A stretch of 37,657 bases of DNA from a virus. The position numbers and the translations under genes were made by a program. The stretch is taken from positions 1 to 37,657 of IMG/VR virus record IMGVR_UViG_3300042470_000503; one strand, given 5' to 3'. Positions 20,352-29,013 of the stretch are shown here, in pieces; within the stretch, counting starts at the first letter, position 1, and every line of letters begins with the position of its first letter. Below the pieces are notes generated by a model, which was not told the origin of the DNA, did not search any database, and saw only the letters and a list, made by a program, of their open reading frames with translations.

Positions 20352-22363
20352 CCGAAGACAAACTTTCTATTATCCATCAAGCCGCCCGCGCTGAGTTCGA
20401 TCAGATCCAGGGCGCGATGTACCAAGAGCGCATGAACTGCCTTGGGGACCGCAGATTTTGCTCGCTGGCAGGCGCACAATGGGAAGGCCCTCTTGGCGAT
20501 CAGTTCGAGAACAAGCCTAGGTTCGAGGTAAACAAGATCCACATGGCGGTGCTTCGTATCATTAACGAGTATCGCAACAACAGGATCACAGTGAACTTCT
20601 CTTCCAAAGAAGGAGAAGAATACGACAAACTCGCTGACACTTGTGCAGGGCTGTATCGGGCAGACGAACAGGACTCAGGTGCAGAAGAAGCCTACGACAA
20701 CGCCTTTGAAGAGGCTGTTATGGGTGGTTTCGGTGCTTGGAGACTGAGGACTGAGTATCAGAACGAGGAAGACCCGGAAGACGACAAACAGCGTGTGTGC
20801 ATCGAGCCAATCTTCGACGCTGACACTAGCGTTTACTTTGACTTAGGTGCCAAGAGACAGGATAAGGCAGACGCCAAGCGGTGCTTTGTGCTCACCAGCA
20901 TGACGTATGACGCCTACAAGGCTGAGTGGGACGACGATCCCTCAACCTGGCCCAAGACGATCACTCGCTCCCAGTTCGACTGGTATACACCCTCTGTTGT
21001 CTACGTCGCTGAGTACTACAAAGTCGAAGAAGTCTCTGAACAGATTCGTATCTACAAAGACTTCAACGGCGAAGAAGAGTCGCTCCGGCCGGAGGAACTG
21101 TACAAGGAAGAGGAGATGCTTGCTACTGGCTGGAAAGAAGTCCGGCGCAAGAAGGTCAAGACGCGCAAGGTGCGTAAGTACATCATGTCAGGGGCCAAGA
21201 TCCTTGAAGACTGCGGGTACATCGCCGGCAAGAACATCCCGATTATCCCTGTGTACGGGAAGCGTTGGTTCGTAGACAACGTCGAGCGTTGTATGGGGCA
21301 TGTCAGGCTGGCTAAGGACGCCCAGCGCCTCAAGAACATGCAGTTGTCAAAGCTGGGCGAGATCAGTGCGCTTTCGGCCATGGAGAAGCCTATTCTTGTG
21401 CCTGAACAGGTGGCGGGACATCAGTTGATGTGGGCAGAGGATAACCTCAAGAACTATCCGTACCTGCTGATTAACACGCTTACTGACGCCAACGGCAGCC
21501 CTATGGTGGCTGGTCCTGTGGCCTACACTAAGCCTCCTGCTCTGCCGCCCTCTATGGCTGCCCTCCTTCAGTTGACTGAAGTAGACATGCAAGAGATCCT
21601 CGGCTCGCCGGGGCAGGGAGACAAGATGGTCAGTCACCTCTCTGGAAAGACCGTCGAACTCATCCAGCAGCGCCTCGACATGCAGACCTTCATCTACATG
21701 TCCAACATGGCAAAGGCTGTGAAGCGTTGTGGCGAAGTCTGGCTGTCTATCGCTCGTGACATCTTCATCGAAGAAGGCCGCAAGATGAAGACAGTCCACG
21801 AGTCCGGCAAGATGGAGCCTATTGAGCTACTCAAGCCTGTCGTCAATGAAGAGGGTGAGATCGAGTACGAAAACGACATGTCTAGTGCTGAGTATGACGT
21901 TGTCGTCTCTGTTGGCCCAAGTAGCGCCACCAAGCGGCTCGCCACTGTTAGGGCGCTCACCGACATGATGACCATGACTCAAGACCCTGAGATGACTCAG
22001 GTGCTCTCTGCGATGGCTATGCTTAACATGGAAGGCGAAGGGATCAGTGACGTTCGTGATTACTTCCGTAAGAAGCTTCTCATGATGGGAGTTCTCAAGC
22101 CTACAGAGGCAGAGGCGCAGGAAATGGCTATAGCGGCTCAGAATGCCCAGCCTGACCCGCAGGCGCAGTACTTGCAGGCAGCCAGTGAGGAAGCCATTGC
22201 ACGAGCCTCTAAAGCGCAGGCAGACAGCATTCTCGCAGTGGCTAAGGCTGAAGAGGCCCGCGCCAAGACGACTGAGACGCTTTCCAAGGTTAGCACGACC
22301 GATCAGGATCGTATCTTTGCGCTTGCTGACCGCTTGACTCAGCCTGCGCAACCAATGCAATAG
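20348..22363 (+). CDS. Portal protein, P22 gp1-like
   Basis: 671 aa (P22 gp1 is 725). The N-terminal pattern RMNCLGDRRFCSLAGAQWEG, then PRFEVNKIHMAVLRIINEYRNNRITVNF, is typical of P22-type portals. The centre has GDKMVSHLSGKTVELIQQRLDMQTF. The C-terminus is a long helical, Ala/Gln-rich barrel-like region (AQYLQAASEEAIARASKAQAD). It forms the dodecameric DNA channel at one capsid vertex and docks the terminase and later the gp4-type adaptor. Confidence 0.9.
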   Translation: MTEDKLSIIHQAARAEFDQIQGAMYQERMNCLGDRRFCSLAGAQWEGPLGDQFENKPRFEVNKIHMAVLRIINEYRNNRITVNFSSKEGEEYDKLADTCAGLYRADEQDSGAEEAYDNAFEEAVMGGFGAWRLRTEYQNEEDPEDDKQRVCIEPIFDADTSVYFDLGAKRQDKADAKRCFVLTSMTYDAYKAEWDDDPSTWPKTITRSQFDWYTPSVVYVAEYYKVEEVSEQIRIYKDFNGEEESLRPEELYKEEEMLATGWKEVRRKKVKTRKVRKYIMSGAKILEDCGYIAGKNIPIIPVYGKRWFVDNVERCMGHVRLAKDAQRLKNMQLSKLGEISALSAMEKPILVPEQVAGHQLMWAEDNLKNYPYLLINTLTDANGSPMVAGPVAYTKPPALPPSMAALLQLTEVDMQEILGSPGQGDKMVSHLSGKTVELIQQRLDMQTFIYMSNMAKAVKRCGEVWLSIARDIFIEEGRKMKTVHESGKMEPIELLKPVVNEEGEIEYENDMSSAEYDVVVSVGPSSATKRLATVRALTDMMTMTQDPEMTQVLSAMAMLNMEGEGISDVRDYFRKKLLMMGVLKPTEAEAQEMAIAAQNAQPDPQAQYLQAASEEAIARASKAQADSILAVAKAEEARAKTTETLSKVSTTDQDRIFALADRLTQPAQPMQ

Positions 22364-22397
22364 TTAATTTCTATTGCGCTGAGATAGTTTTAGACAT

Positions 22398-23249
22398 ATG
22401 AATAGCACCACACCGGCAGACGATAAAGCAACAGAAGAAGTATCCGATAAGATTGAAGTCGTAACAGAGGCTGTAGAAAATACAGAGCCTGAGAAAACTG
22501 AAGATCTCGGAGACGAAACTGTAGTTACTATCGCAGGGGAATCGCCACCCCAGGAAGAGGAAGAGAAGCAGGCGCCCGAATGGGTGCGTAACCTAAGAAA
22601 GAATTACCGCGAGTTGCAGCGCGAGAAGCGCGAACTTGAGGAAAGACTCAAATCTGTTTCACCGGCTCCAGAGAATAATCCTGTTGTCCCCGGCAAGAAA
22701 CCGACACTTGAGGACTGCGATTACGATTCAGATAGGTTCGAGAACGAACTTGCTGACTGGTTCGAGCGCAAGCGTCAGTCTGAAGAGGCTGAAGCCAAGT
22801 TAAGAGCCAAACAGCAGGAGGAAGCAGAATCCTGGCAGAAAAAGTTAGCCGGTTACAATGAGTCCAAGACTGGGCTTAAAGTATCTGACTTTCAAGACGC
22901 TGAGGAAACTGTTCTTGAAACTTTGAATGTGACTCAGCAGGGAATCATTCTTCAGGGTGCTCAAAATCCGGCCATAGTTGTGTATGCTTTGGGCAAAAAT
23001 CCAAAGAAGGCAAAAGAACTTGGTGAGATCACTGATCCTGTTAAGTTCGCATTTGCTGTAGCAAAACTTGAAACCCAATTGACTGTGACCTCTCGAAAAC
23101 AAGCTCCTCCTCCTGAAAAAAAGATTAACGGAAACGGTAGTCTTGACTCGTCCAACGCACAGTTGGAACGGTTGCGTGAAGAAGCAGCGCGCACCGGCGA
23201 CATGACGAAAGTTATTGCTTACAAACGTCAGTTAAAAAACCAATCCTAG
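22398..23249 (+). CDS. Scaffolding protein
   Basis: 283 aa (P22 gp8 is 303), placed between portal and coat as in P22. It is acidic at the N-terminus (EKTEDLGDE), then highly charged and helical: VRNLRKNYRELQREKRELEERLK and ADWFERKRQSEEAEAKLRAKQQEE are coiled-coil segments. The basic C-terminus (IAYKRQLKNQ) could bind the coat, as the P22 scaffold C-terminus does. It directs prohead assembly and leaves before packaging is complete. Confidence 0.8.
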   Translation: MNSTTPADDKATEEVSDKIEVVTEAVENTEPEKTEDLGDETVVTIAGESPPQEEEEKQAPEWVRNLRKNYRELQREKRELEERLKSVSPAPENNPVVPGKKPTLEDCDYDSDRFENELADWFERKRQSEEAEAKLRAKQQEEAESWQKKLAGYNESKTGLKVSDFQDAEETVLETLNVTQQGIILQGAQNPAIVVYALGKNPKKAKELGEITDPVKFAFAVAKLETQLTVTSRKQAPPPEKKINGNGSLDSSNAQLERLREEAARTGDMTKVIAYKRQLKNQS

Positions 23250-23252
23250 TAT

Positions 23253-24521
23253 ATGGCTAATGCATTTAGTAAAGAAGAACGGGTAGCCTTTGAAAACCTC
23301 CTTGAAGGTTTCCAAGACGCCCTTGTCCTGTCCCGCAACGTCTCGATCTACACCACGGATCAGACGATGATGGAACGCACCAACAACACGATCTGGAGGC
23401 CGCAGCCTTATATCAGCCGCTCGTACTCGGGCACTGATATGACCTCGAACTTCCTCGATTACACCCAGCTTGCGGTTCCCGCGACAATCGGGTTCAACCA
23501 GTCTGTGCCGTGGATTATGACGGCTACTGAACTGCGTGACGCCCTTCAGGAACAGCGCCTCGGTGATTCGGCCAAGCAGAAGCTGGCGTCCGACATCAAC
23601 GTGGCTGTGATGAACGTGGCCTCCGCGCAGGGCACGCTCGTTGTGAAGCGTCTCTCGGCAGCCTCTGGTTTTGACGATGTCGCCCAGTGCGAAGCCATCT
23701 TCAACGAGCAGGGCGTGAACTTCGATTCGCGCTACTTGGCGCTGTCCACCCGCGACTACAACGGCATGGCGAGCAACCTCGCTGGTCGTCAGACGCTTCA
23801 GGGCAAGGCGTTGACCGCTTATGACCGGGCCTACATCGGCCAGGTTGCGAGCTTCGACACCTTCAAGCTCGACTACTCCAACCGCATCGCTGCTGCTGCT
23901 GGTTCCAGCATCACGATTGATACTCGTGACGCTGCTTTGAACTACCAGATTCCTCGGGCCGTTACTGCGTCCCCGACGACCTCTGAGCGTCTCAATGTGG
24001 ACAACCGCTTCCAGACGGTGACCGTGTCGAGCACAACCGGCGTTGCCGCTGGTGACTGCTTCACGATCGCCAACGTGTTTGCGGTGCATCACATCACGAA
24101 GGGCAACACTGGTCAGTTGAAGACGTTCCGCGTCATCAGCGTGACCAATGGCACCCAGATGGTGATCAGCCCCGGCATCGTGTCCAACCAGGTTCCCTCT
24201 ACCGCTTCGGCTGAGTACCAGAACTGCGTTGTGACCACGAAGGCGTCTAACGCCGCCATTGTGTTCCTCAACACTGCCGCAGCTCCCATAAACTGCTTCT
24301 GGCAGAAGGACGCGATTGAGATCCTCCCCGGTCGCTATGCAGTGCCTTCGGACGCCGGTGCCAACGTGATGCGTGCTTCCACCGATCAGGGCATTGAACT
24401 GGTCATGCAGAAGCAGTACGACATCAACACGATGAAGACTCGCTATCGCTTGGACACCATTTTTGGTGTCGTCAACAAGCAGCCTGAGATGAGCGGGATC
24501 ATCCTGTTTGGTCAGCCCTAA
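23253..24521 (+). CDS. Major capsid protein, P22 gp5-like
   Basis: 422 aa (P22 gp5 is 430). The start MANAFSKEERVAFENLLEG, then VSIYTTDQTMMERTNNTIWRPQP, is a clear P22-coat-type N-arm. GQVASFDTFKLDYSN and a beta-rich middle (about 225-345) match the HK97 fold with the inserted domain of this family. The end, DIDTMKTRYRLDTIFGV-like with a NKQPEMSGIILFGQ tail, is also typical. It builds the icosahedral shell. It starts 3 bases after the scaffold stop and is followed by a strong terminator. Confidence 0.92.
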   Translation: MANAFSKEERVAFENLLEGFQDALVLSRNVSIYTTDQTMMERTNNTIWRPQPYISRSYSGTDMTSNFLDYTQLAVPATIGFNQSVPWIMTATELRDALQEQRLGDSAKQKLASDINVAVMNVASAQGTLVVKRLSAASGFDDVAQCEAIFNEQGVNFDSRYLALSTRDYNGMASNLAGRQTLQGKALTAYDRAYIGQVASFDTFKLDYSNRIAAAAGSSITIDTRDAALNYQIPRAVTASPTTSERLNVDNRFQTVTVSSTTGVAAGDCFTIANVFAVHHITKGNTGQLKTFRVISVTNGTQMVISPGIVSNQVPSTASAEYQNCVVTTKASNAAIVFLNTAAAPINCFWQKDAIEILPGRYAVPSDAGANVMRASTDQGIELVMQKQYDINTMKTRYRLDTIFGVVNKQPEMSGIILFGQP

Positions 24522-24543
24522 GGCTTAGTCCTTAATCACACTG

Positions 24544-24573
24544 GGGAGGGTAGTTGACTCTACCCTCCCTTTT
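24544..24573 (+). terminator. Rho-independent terminator after the capsid gene
   Basis: Perfect 10-bp arms GGGAGGGTAG (24544-24553) and CTACCCTCCC (24564-24573), a 6-base loop, then TTTTGTG. Partial readthrough would let coat exceed the downstream tail proteins. Confidence 0.85.
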
Positions 24574-24588
24574 GTGTATTCAATCTGT

Positions 24589-24750
24589 ATGCCACTGAAA
24601 AGAGGTTATTCCCCAAAAACGATTTCCAGCAATATCAGTGCTGAGATGAAATCTGGCCGTCCTCAAAAGCAGGCTATTGCTATTGCTCTGAGCACAGCTC
24701 GCACAGCAAAGAAAGCCGCAGGTAAACCAGTTGGAAAGCTCAAGAAATGA
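24589..24750 (+). CDS. Small basic protein, DUF6496-like
   Basis: 53 aa. MPLKRGYSPKTISSNISAEM followed by GRPQKQAIAIALSTAR is the pattern of a small phage protein family (DUF6496 type) seen near head genes. The C-terminus is very lysine-rich (KKAAGKPVGKLKK). It probably contacts nucleic acid or the head interior; no function is established. It overlaps the next gene by 4 bases. Confidence 0.7.
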   Translation: MPLKRGYSPKTISSNISAEMKSGRPQKQAIAIALSTARTAKKAAGKPVGKLKK

Positions 24751-25052
24751 CTGAGTTTCCTGCTTTGGTTTACAAGGTTCCGGGCAAATATGTACGTCCC
24801 TATGGAACATACGATTTTGAAGGCGTAAATAACGCTGAAGAACTACAAGCAAAGCTCAAAGAAGGCTGGTTTTGTTCTCTTTCAGAAGCTATTGAGCCTC
24901 AAGACAAAGAAGAAGTCACAGAAGAAGATGACACTGCACCTCCTACTCGCCAGGAACTTGAGGAAAAGGCTACTGAGCTTGGCATTAAGTTTGATGGCCG
25001 GTTTTCTGATAAGAAAATCGCGCAGTTAATCGACGAAGCACTCGTTAAATAG
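24747..25052 (+). CDS. Hypothetical head-region protein with HeH/LEM-like end
   Basis: 101 aa. N-terminal YKVPGKYVRPYGTYDFEGVNN looks like a beta unit, followed by an acidic linker (EEVTEEDDTAPP). The end, TRQELEEKATELGIKFDGRFSDKKIAQLIDEAL, has the helix-extended-loop-helix pattern of Rho-N/HeH/LEM-like domains found in several phage head proteins. Role unknown; perhaps head completion. Confidence 0.65.
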   Translation: MTEFPALVYKVPGKYVRPYGTYDFEGVNNAEELQAKLKEGWFCSLSEAIEPQDKEEVTEEDDTAPPTRQELEEKATELGIKFDGRFSDKKIAQLIDEALVK

Positions 25053-25053
25053 T

Positions 25054-25536
25054 ATGGGTTACACCAAGAGACAGATCATTGAGCAGGCCTTCGAGGAGAT
25101 GGGCCTTGCATCTTACGTCTTTGATCTGACCGCAGATCAGTTTGAGAGCGCACTGAGGCGCCTCGACCTGATGGTGGCCTCTTGGTATCTCAAAAACATC
25201 CGTATTGGCTATCCTCTGCCGATTAGTCCTGAAAACAGCAATATCGACCAAGAGGTTGATACGCCAATGCAGGCTAACGAGGCTCTAGTGCTCAATCTGG
25301 CTGTTCGTTTGGCGCCTTCTTATGGAAAGTCGCTATCTCCTGACACTAAAGCAAACGCCAAGCTGACGTATGACCAGCTTTTGATTCAAGCTGCTGCGCC
25401 AATTCAGTTGCAATACGATAAAACCTTGCCACTTGGGGCTGGATACAAACGCACAGAGCGTGTATTTGTAGACGTACCGAATTTAGATCCAGTACAAGTA
25501 CAGCCCAACGGCCAAATCCTCTTTAGGAACTCCTAG
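25054..25536 (+). CDS. Tail accessory/adaptor protein, P22 gp4-like
   Basis: 160 aa (P22 gp4 is 166). KRQIIEQAFEEMGLASYVFDLT, RRLDLMVASWYLKNIRIGYPLP and MQANEALVLNLAVRLAPSYGK match the helical head-completion adaptor of P22-like phages, which binds the portal ring after packaging and provides the platform for gp10 and the tailspikes. Position after the coat gene agrees with P22 order. Confidence 0.85.
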   Translation: MGYTKRQIIEQAFEEMGLASYVFDLTADQFESALRRLDLMVASWYLKNIRIGYPLPISPENSNIDQEVDTPMQANEALVLNLAVRLAPSYGKSLSPDTKANAKLTYDQLLIQAAAPIQLQYDKTLPLGAGYKRTERVFVDVPNLDPVQVQPNGQILFRNS

Positions 25537-25537
25537 C

Positions 25538-26005
25538 ATGTCCATTGAACGCCTTTCACTAATCGACACAGTCACGGCATCGACCAACTTTGCCGTTAAC
25601 GTCAATGGACAGGACTACCGGGTTCTCGCCCAGTCCGTTTACGACTACATCATCAATGCTACAGAGGAGTTTGGTGGTGGAGACGGCATTCTTGGTGACA
25701 AGACCATTCAATACTTTGCGCCTTCTGCGACTGGCTGGTCTGTTGCTGTTGCGGCCGAAAGCCAGAGCGCATGGCTCGTGATTACGCCCACAGCAGGCTT
25801 TGCTACTGGCACAATTACGATGCCGGCATTGATTAACGTGAAGGAAGGTCAGGAAGTGCTGGTAAACTGCACGCAGTCCGTTGGAACACTCACTGTTCTT
25901 GGTAATGGCGCAAATGTGATTGGCGCACCTACGTCACTGGCTGCAAACGGCTTCTTCCTGATGAAGTTTGAACCAATTCTGAGTAATTGGTATCGTGTTG
26001 GATAA
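25538..26005 (+). CDS. Structural protein with beta-sandwich-like domain
   Basis: 155 aa. The C-terminal 100 residues follow a widespread phage virion pattern: QYFAPSATGWSVAVAAES, WLVITPTAGFATGTITMPA, EGQEVLVNCTQSVGTLTVLGNG and FFLMKFEPILSNWYRV. The N-terminal 40 residues look like an attachment stretch. It is probably a head decoration or tail-fibre component. Confidence 0.65.
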   Translation: MSIERLSLIDTVTASTNFAVNVNGQDYRVLAQSVYDYIINATEEFGGGDGILGDKTIQYFAPSATGWSVAVAAESQSAWLVITPTAGFATGTITMPALINVKEGQEVLVNCTQSVGTLTVLGNGANVIGAPTSLAANGFFLMKFEPILSNWYRVG

Positions 26006-26016
26006 CTACTAAATTT

Positions 26017-26316
26017 ATGGGCCTTGCTTTTCAACCTGCTTACAACCTTGGCGTCACGGTTACGCCAGATGTGACCTCTGCCTCTGTGACTCTTGGATTC
26101 ACTTCTGAGTCCGTTGTGTTCACCAACCTCGGATCAACCGTTGTCTACGTCCGCGTTGGGACTGCGACCTCTGGGACGCCTGCAACGACTGCTGGCTATC
26201 CCGTGCTGGTTGGTTCTCAGGTGTCGATTGGAAAGGATCAGGACGATGACACTGTCTCGTTCATCTCGCCCGGTGGCCCTGGCTCACTGCATATCATCCA
26301 AGGAATTGGCCTGTAA
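26017..26316 (+). CDS. Hypothetical beta-rich structural protein
   Basis: 99 aa from the ATG at 26017; an in-frame upstream extension would overlap the previous gene. It is beta-rich (LGVTVTPDVTSASVTLGF, VYVRVGTATSGTPATT, DDTVSFISPGGPGSLHI). It looks like a small decoration or fibre-associated domain. It shares one base with the next gene's start (TAATG). Confidence 0.6.
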   Translation: MGLAFQPAYNLGVTVTPDVTSASVTLGFTSESVVFTNLGSTVVYVRVGTATSGTPATTAGYPVLVGSQVSIGKDQDDDTVSFISPGGPGSLHIIQGIGL

Positions 26317-26462
26317 TGATCCGTTTCCTGTCACGGCGCCGGTCCAAGACTCCTGCAACGGCTGGTGGAGTGCCTCCAGTTGTTACATTCACTTACCTGC
26401 GTCCCGATGGGACATCTCAGTTCCGGCGCCCTGACGGCACCTCAATCTACATCCGACCCTAG
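26316..26462 (+). CDS. Small basic protein with RPDGTS repeats
   Basis: 48 aa, basic N-terminus (MIRFLSRRRSKTPAT) and two copies of (R)RPDGTS ending in IYIRP. It starts on the TAATG overlap and stops 2 bases before the next ATG, so it fits the operon. Function unknown. Confidence 0.5.
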   Translation: MIRFLSRRRSKTPATAGGVPPVVTFTYLRPDGTSQFRRPDGTSIYIRP

Positions 26463-26464
26463 CC

Positions 26465-27454
26465 ATGCCAAATCTCACGGTTTCTTCTGATATTGATTCT
26501 TTCCTTCAGTCTGCAAGCAGGCAGGCGGCAATGGATAACCTCGCTGGCGCGGCAACTTCAGGTCAATACTTGAGAGGGAATGGATCTGATGTTGTCATGT
26601 CAGCCATTCAGGCTGGGGATGTACCTACTCTGAACCAGAACACGACTGGCACGGCAGCAAACGTCACCGGCACTGTGGCTGTAGCCAATGGAGGCACTAA
26701 CGCAACAACGGCTCAAGCTGCCATTTCAAGTCTGGGTGTTGGAATGCGTATGGTCGAGGCGCAGACAACGGCCAACATCACCGGTAACATGGTTGGTAAT
26801 GTGTTTACTGTTGGAGCAGTAGGAGTGTTTGCGACAGATGGATACACTCCAGTGCTGGGTGACATTATTGCGTTTGCACTTCAAACCACAACAACGCAAA
26901 ATGGGTTTTGGGAAGTCACAACCGTTGGCACTGCTAGTGTTGCTGCTGTTTTTACGCGACCATCTTGGTACACAGGCGTCGTCAAAAATTCGATGTACAT
27001 GACCCGTTTTGGTTCAGCTCAAAACGGATTTGTTCAAACATTTGTAGGACCGACTGGAACAGGAAACACTGAAATCACTGTTGGGACAACCAACATTACG
27101 ATGGTTCGCGTTAATTTAAGAGCGTCGCCTGCGAGTCTTGGCACAAACTTGTTTACTGGGTACCAAACCTTTAGGTCAAATGGTGCTGGCGTTAATTCAG
27201 TTCCGTTCTTTTTTCAGACTGGGGCAGCATTAATGACCGCACCTCAAGCAAATGCTGTTGAGTGGTTTAACGACCAGATGTATTTGACCAATGCAGCAGG
27301 TGTGCGCACAACTAACACAAACCATGTTGCCATTCCTGCCACTGCAACATCTACAGGTCAAGTTGGTCAAATTGCAGTCGATAACGCAGGCAGTTGGCTT
27401 TACGTTTGCACTGCTACAAACGTATGGAAGCGAGTGCTTTTGACTACATTCTAA
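26465..27454 (+). CDS. Tail-fibre-like protein
   Basis: 329 aa. TGTAANVTGTVAVANGGTNATTAQAAISSLG (about 60-92) is the fibre-shaft pattern common to phage tail fibres. It is preceded by an N-terminal helix region and followed by a beta-rich domain with NGFWEVTTVGTASVAAVF (an NG-W type module). The C-terminus VGQIAVDNAGSWLYVCTATNVWKRV resembles fibre end domains. It is likely a virion appendage, location unknown. It lies among genes inserted between gp4-like and gp10-like genes. Confidence 0.65.
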   Translation: MPNLTVSSDIDSFLQSASRQAAMDNLAGAATSGQYLRGNGSDVVMSAIQAGDVPTLNQNTTGTAANVTGTVAVANGGTNATTAQAAISSLGVGMRMVEAQTTANITGNMVGNVFTVGAVGVFATDGYTPVLGDIIAFALQTTTTQNGFWEVTTVGTASVAAVFTRPSWYTGVVKNSMYMTRFGSAQNGFVQTFVGPTGTGNTEITVGTTNITMVRVNLRASPASLGTNLFTGYQTFRSNGAGVNSVPFFFQTGAALMTAPQANAVEWFNDQMYLTNAAGVRTTNTNHVAIPATATSTGQVGQIAVDNAGSWLYVCTATNVWKRVLLTTF

Positions 27455-27490
27455 CTTTCCCCCGGACAAACGCAGTAAACAAAAACCAAT

Positions 27491-28954
27491 ATGGCTAACC
27501 AGTTCCTTCTAAAGTATAGCGCCACTTCTGGCGTTGTCCCAACGTCCGCAGAGTTGCCTCTGCGCCAAATTGCCCTTAACACGGCTGATGGGAAGCTCTT
27601 CATCAAAAAGACTGATGGCACGATCATCAGCTTTGAGAGCGCGTCCGCCTTTGCCCGTGCAGTACACACCCATGTCATCTCTGATGTCACCGGCCTCCAG
27701 AGCGCCCTTGACACGCTGACGACGGCAGCCGCTGCTGCTCAGTCTGGTGCAGACGCTTCTTTGAAGATCGCGTCGAACCTGAGTGACCTCGCCAGTGCTT
27801 CGTCTGCTCGGACCAACCTCAGTGTTGACAGCTCCTCGGAAGTTGACGGTAAGATCAGCACCTCCAAAAGCGCCTCTGATGCCTACACCGACGCCGCCAT
27901 TGCAGCGTTGATCAATGGGAGTCCTTCGACGCTCGACACCCTGAAGGAAATTGCTGACGCTCTGGCCGCTGGCTCTGACGTCGCAACCGCGCTGGCTTCC
28001 AGCATCGCTGCTGTTTCTTCCCGTGTTGACACGCTGGAAGGGCAGAACCTTGACAGCCGTCTTTCGACTGCTGAAGGCGAAATTGACACTCTTCAGAGCG
28101 ACGTTGTAGCTGCTCAGAGCGCAGCCGACGCTGCCCAGGGCACCGCTGATAGCGCAGTGTCTGCTGCTGCAACGGCACAGTCCGCTGCTGAAGCCGCTCA
28201 GTCCACTGCGGATAGCGCCGTTTCGGCTGCCGCAACCGCGCAGTCTGGCGCTGATGCGTCTGCCAAGAAGTCTGCAAACCTCAGCGACCTCGCTGACGCT
28301 GCTGCTTCCCGCTCGAACCTGAGCGTTGATTCGTCCGCTGAAGTGGACACGAAGGTCTCGAACGCTGTTAGTTCAGCTTCTAGCACGCTTCAGTCCAGCA
28401 TCGACGGAGTAAGTGGCCGGGTTACGACCCTCGAAGGTCAGAACCTCGATTCCCGCCTCACCGACGCAGAAGATGCGATCGCTGGCCTGGGCACGATGTC
28501 TGCACAGGATGCAAACAACGTGAACATCACTGGCGGCCTGATCGGCGCCGGTTCCGTTCCTACCGATTCGGGTGTGATTCTCACTGAGAACAGCACTTTG
28601 GACGGAGGCACCTTCTCGGGTTTTAATGGCGGGGGTGGTGGAGGCAACACCACTCCCGTGATCGGGGCCTACTTCTACGCCAGCTCTGGGAACGATTGGA
28701 GCACGCTTGCTAACTGGTCTGGCGACAGCGCCCGGACTCAGGCGGCAACGCAGCTTCCAGACGGAACCACTGACGTAACACTGCTCAGTTCCGGGTCTGC
28801 CGACCTGGATACTTGGACGCAGCCGCAGAGCATTGACATTGGGTCGAATGACCTGACGTTGACCTCGGCGGCCGATCCTTCGGCTAACTTGACCTGTGGC
28901 GTTAGCGGCACAACAGGTATCATCACGCTCAATGGCGTGGCGTTTAATCGCTAA
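27491..28954 (+). CDS. Tail fibre with coiled-coil repeats
   Basis: 487 aa. The start ANQFLLKYSATSGVVPTSAEL, then LPLRQIALNTADGKLFIKK, is a common fibre N-terminus. Residues about 75-330 hold duplicated blocks: SGADASxKxxxNLSDLA...NLSVDSSxEVD (twice), a TLEGQNLDSRL block (twice) and a repeated ADSAVSAAATAQS run, giving a trimeric coiled-coil shaft. A Gly-rich hinge (GFNGGGGGGNTTP) leads to a beta C-terminal domain with NDWSTLANWSGD. Likely a trimeric fibre. Confidence 0.75.
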   Translation: MANQFLLKYSATSGVVPTSAELPLRQIALNTADGKLFIKKTDGTIISFESASAFARAVHTHVISDVTGLQSALDTLTTAAAAAQSGADASLKIASNLSDLASASSARTNLSVDSSSEVDGKISTSKSASDAYTDAAIAALINGSPSTLDTLKEIADALAAGSDVATALASSIAAVSSRVDTLEGQNLDSRLSTAEGEIDTLQSDVVAAQSAADAAQGTADSAVSAAATAQSAAEAAQSTADSAVSAAATAQSGADASAKKSANLSDLADAAASRSNLSVDSSAEVDTKVSNAVSSASSTLQSSIDGVSGRVTTLEGQNLDSRLTDAEDAIAGLGTMSAQDANNVNITGGLIGAGSVPTDSGVILTENSTLDGGTFSGFNGGGGGGNTTPVIGAYFYASSGNDWSTLANWSGDSARTQAATQLPDGTTDVTLLSSGSADLDTWTQPQSIDIGSNDLTLTSAADPSANLTCGVSGTTGIITLNGVAFNR

Positions 28955-28965
28955 CACAACTGCGG

Positions 28966-29004
28966 GGGTGGCTGGCTAAACACCGGCCATCCCTGCTCTT
29001 TTTT
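28966..29004 (+). terminator. Rho-independent terminator after the fibre gene
   Basis: Stem of GGGTGGC-TGG against CCG-GCCATCCC (28966-28975 with 28983-28993, one mismatch) followed by CTCTTTTTT. It would reduce expression of the repeat protein that follows. Confidence 0.7.
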
Positions 29005-29013
29005 CTTTCTATT

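Noticed and set aside
23232-24092. Long minus-strand ORF (286 codons) opposite the capsid gene
   Set aside because: It is fully antisense to a clear P22-type coat gene, its translation is low-quality (His/Arg/Val-rich), and it arises from the codon bias of the coat gene.
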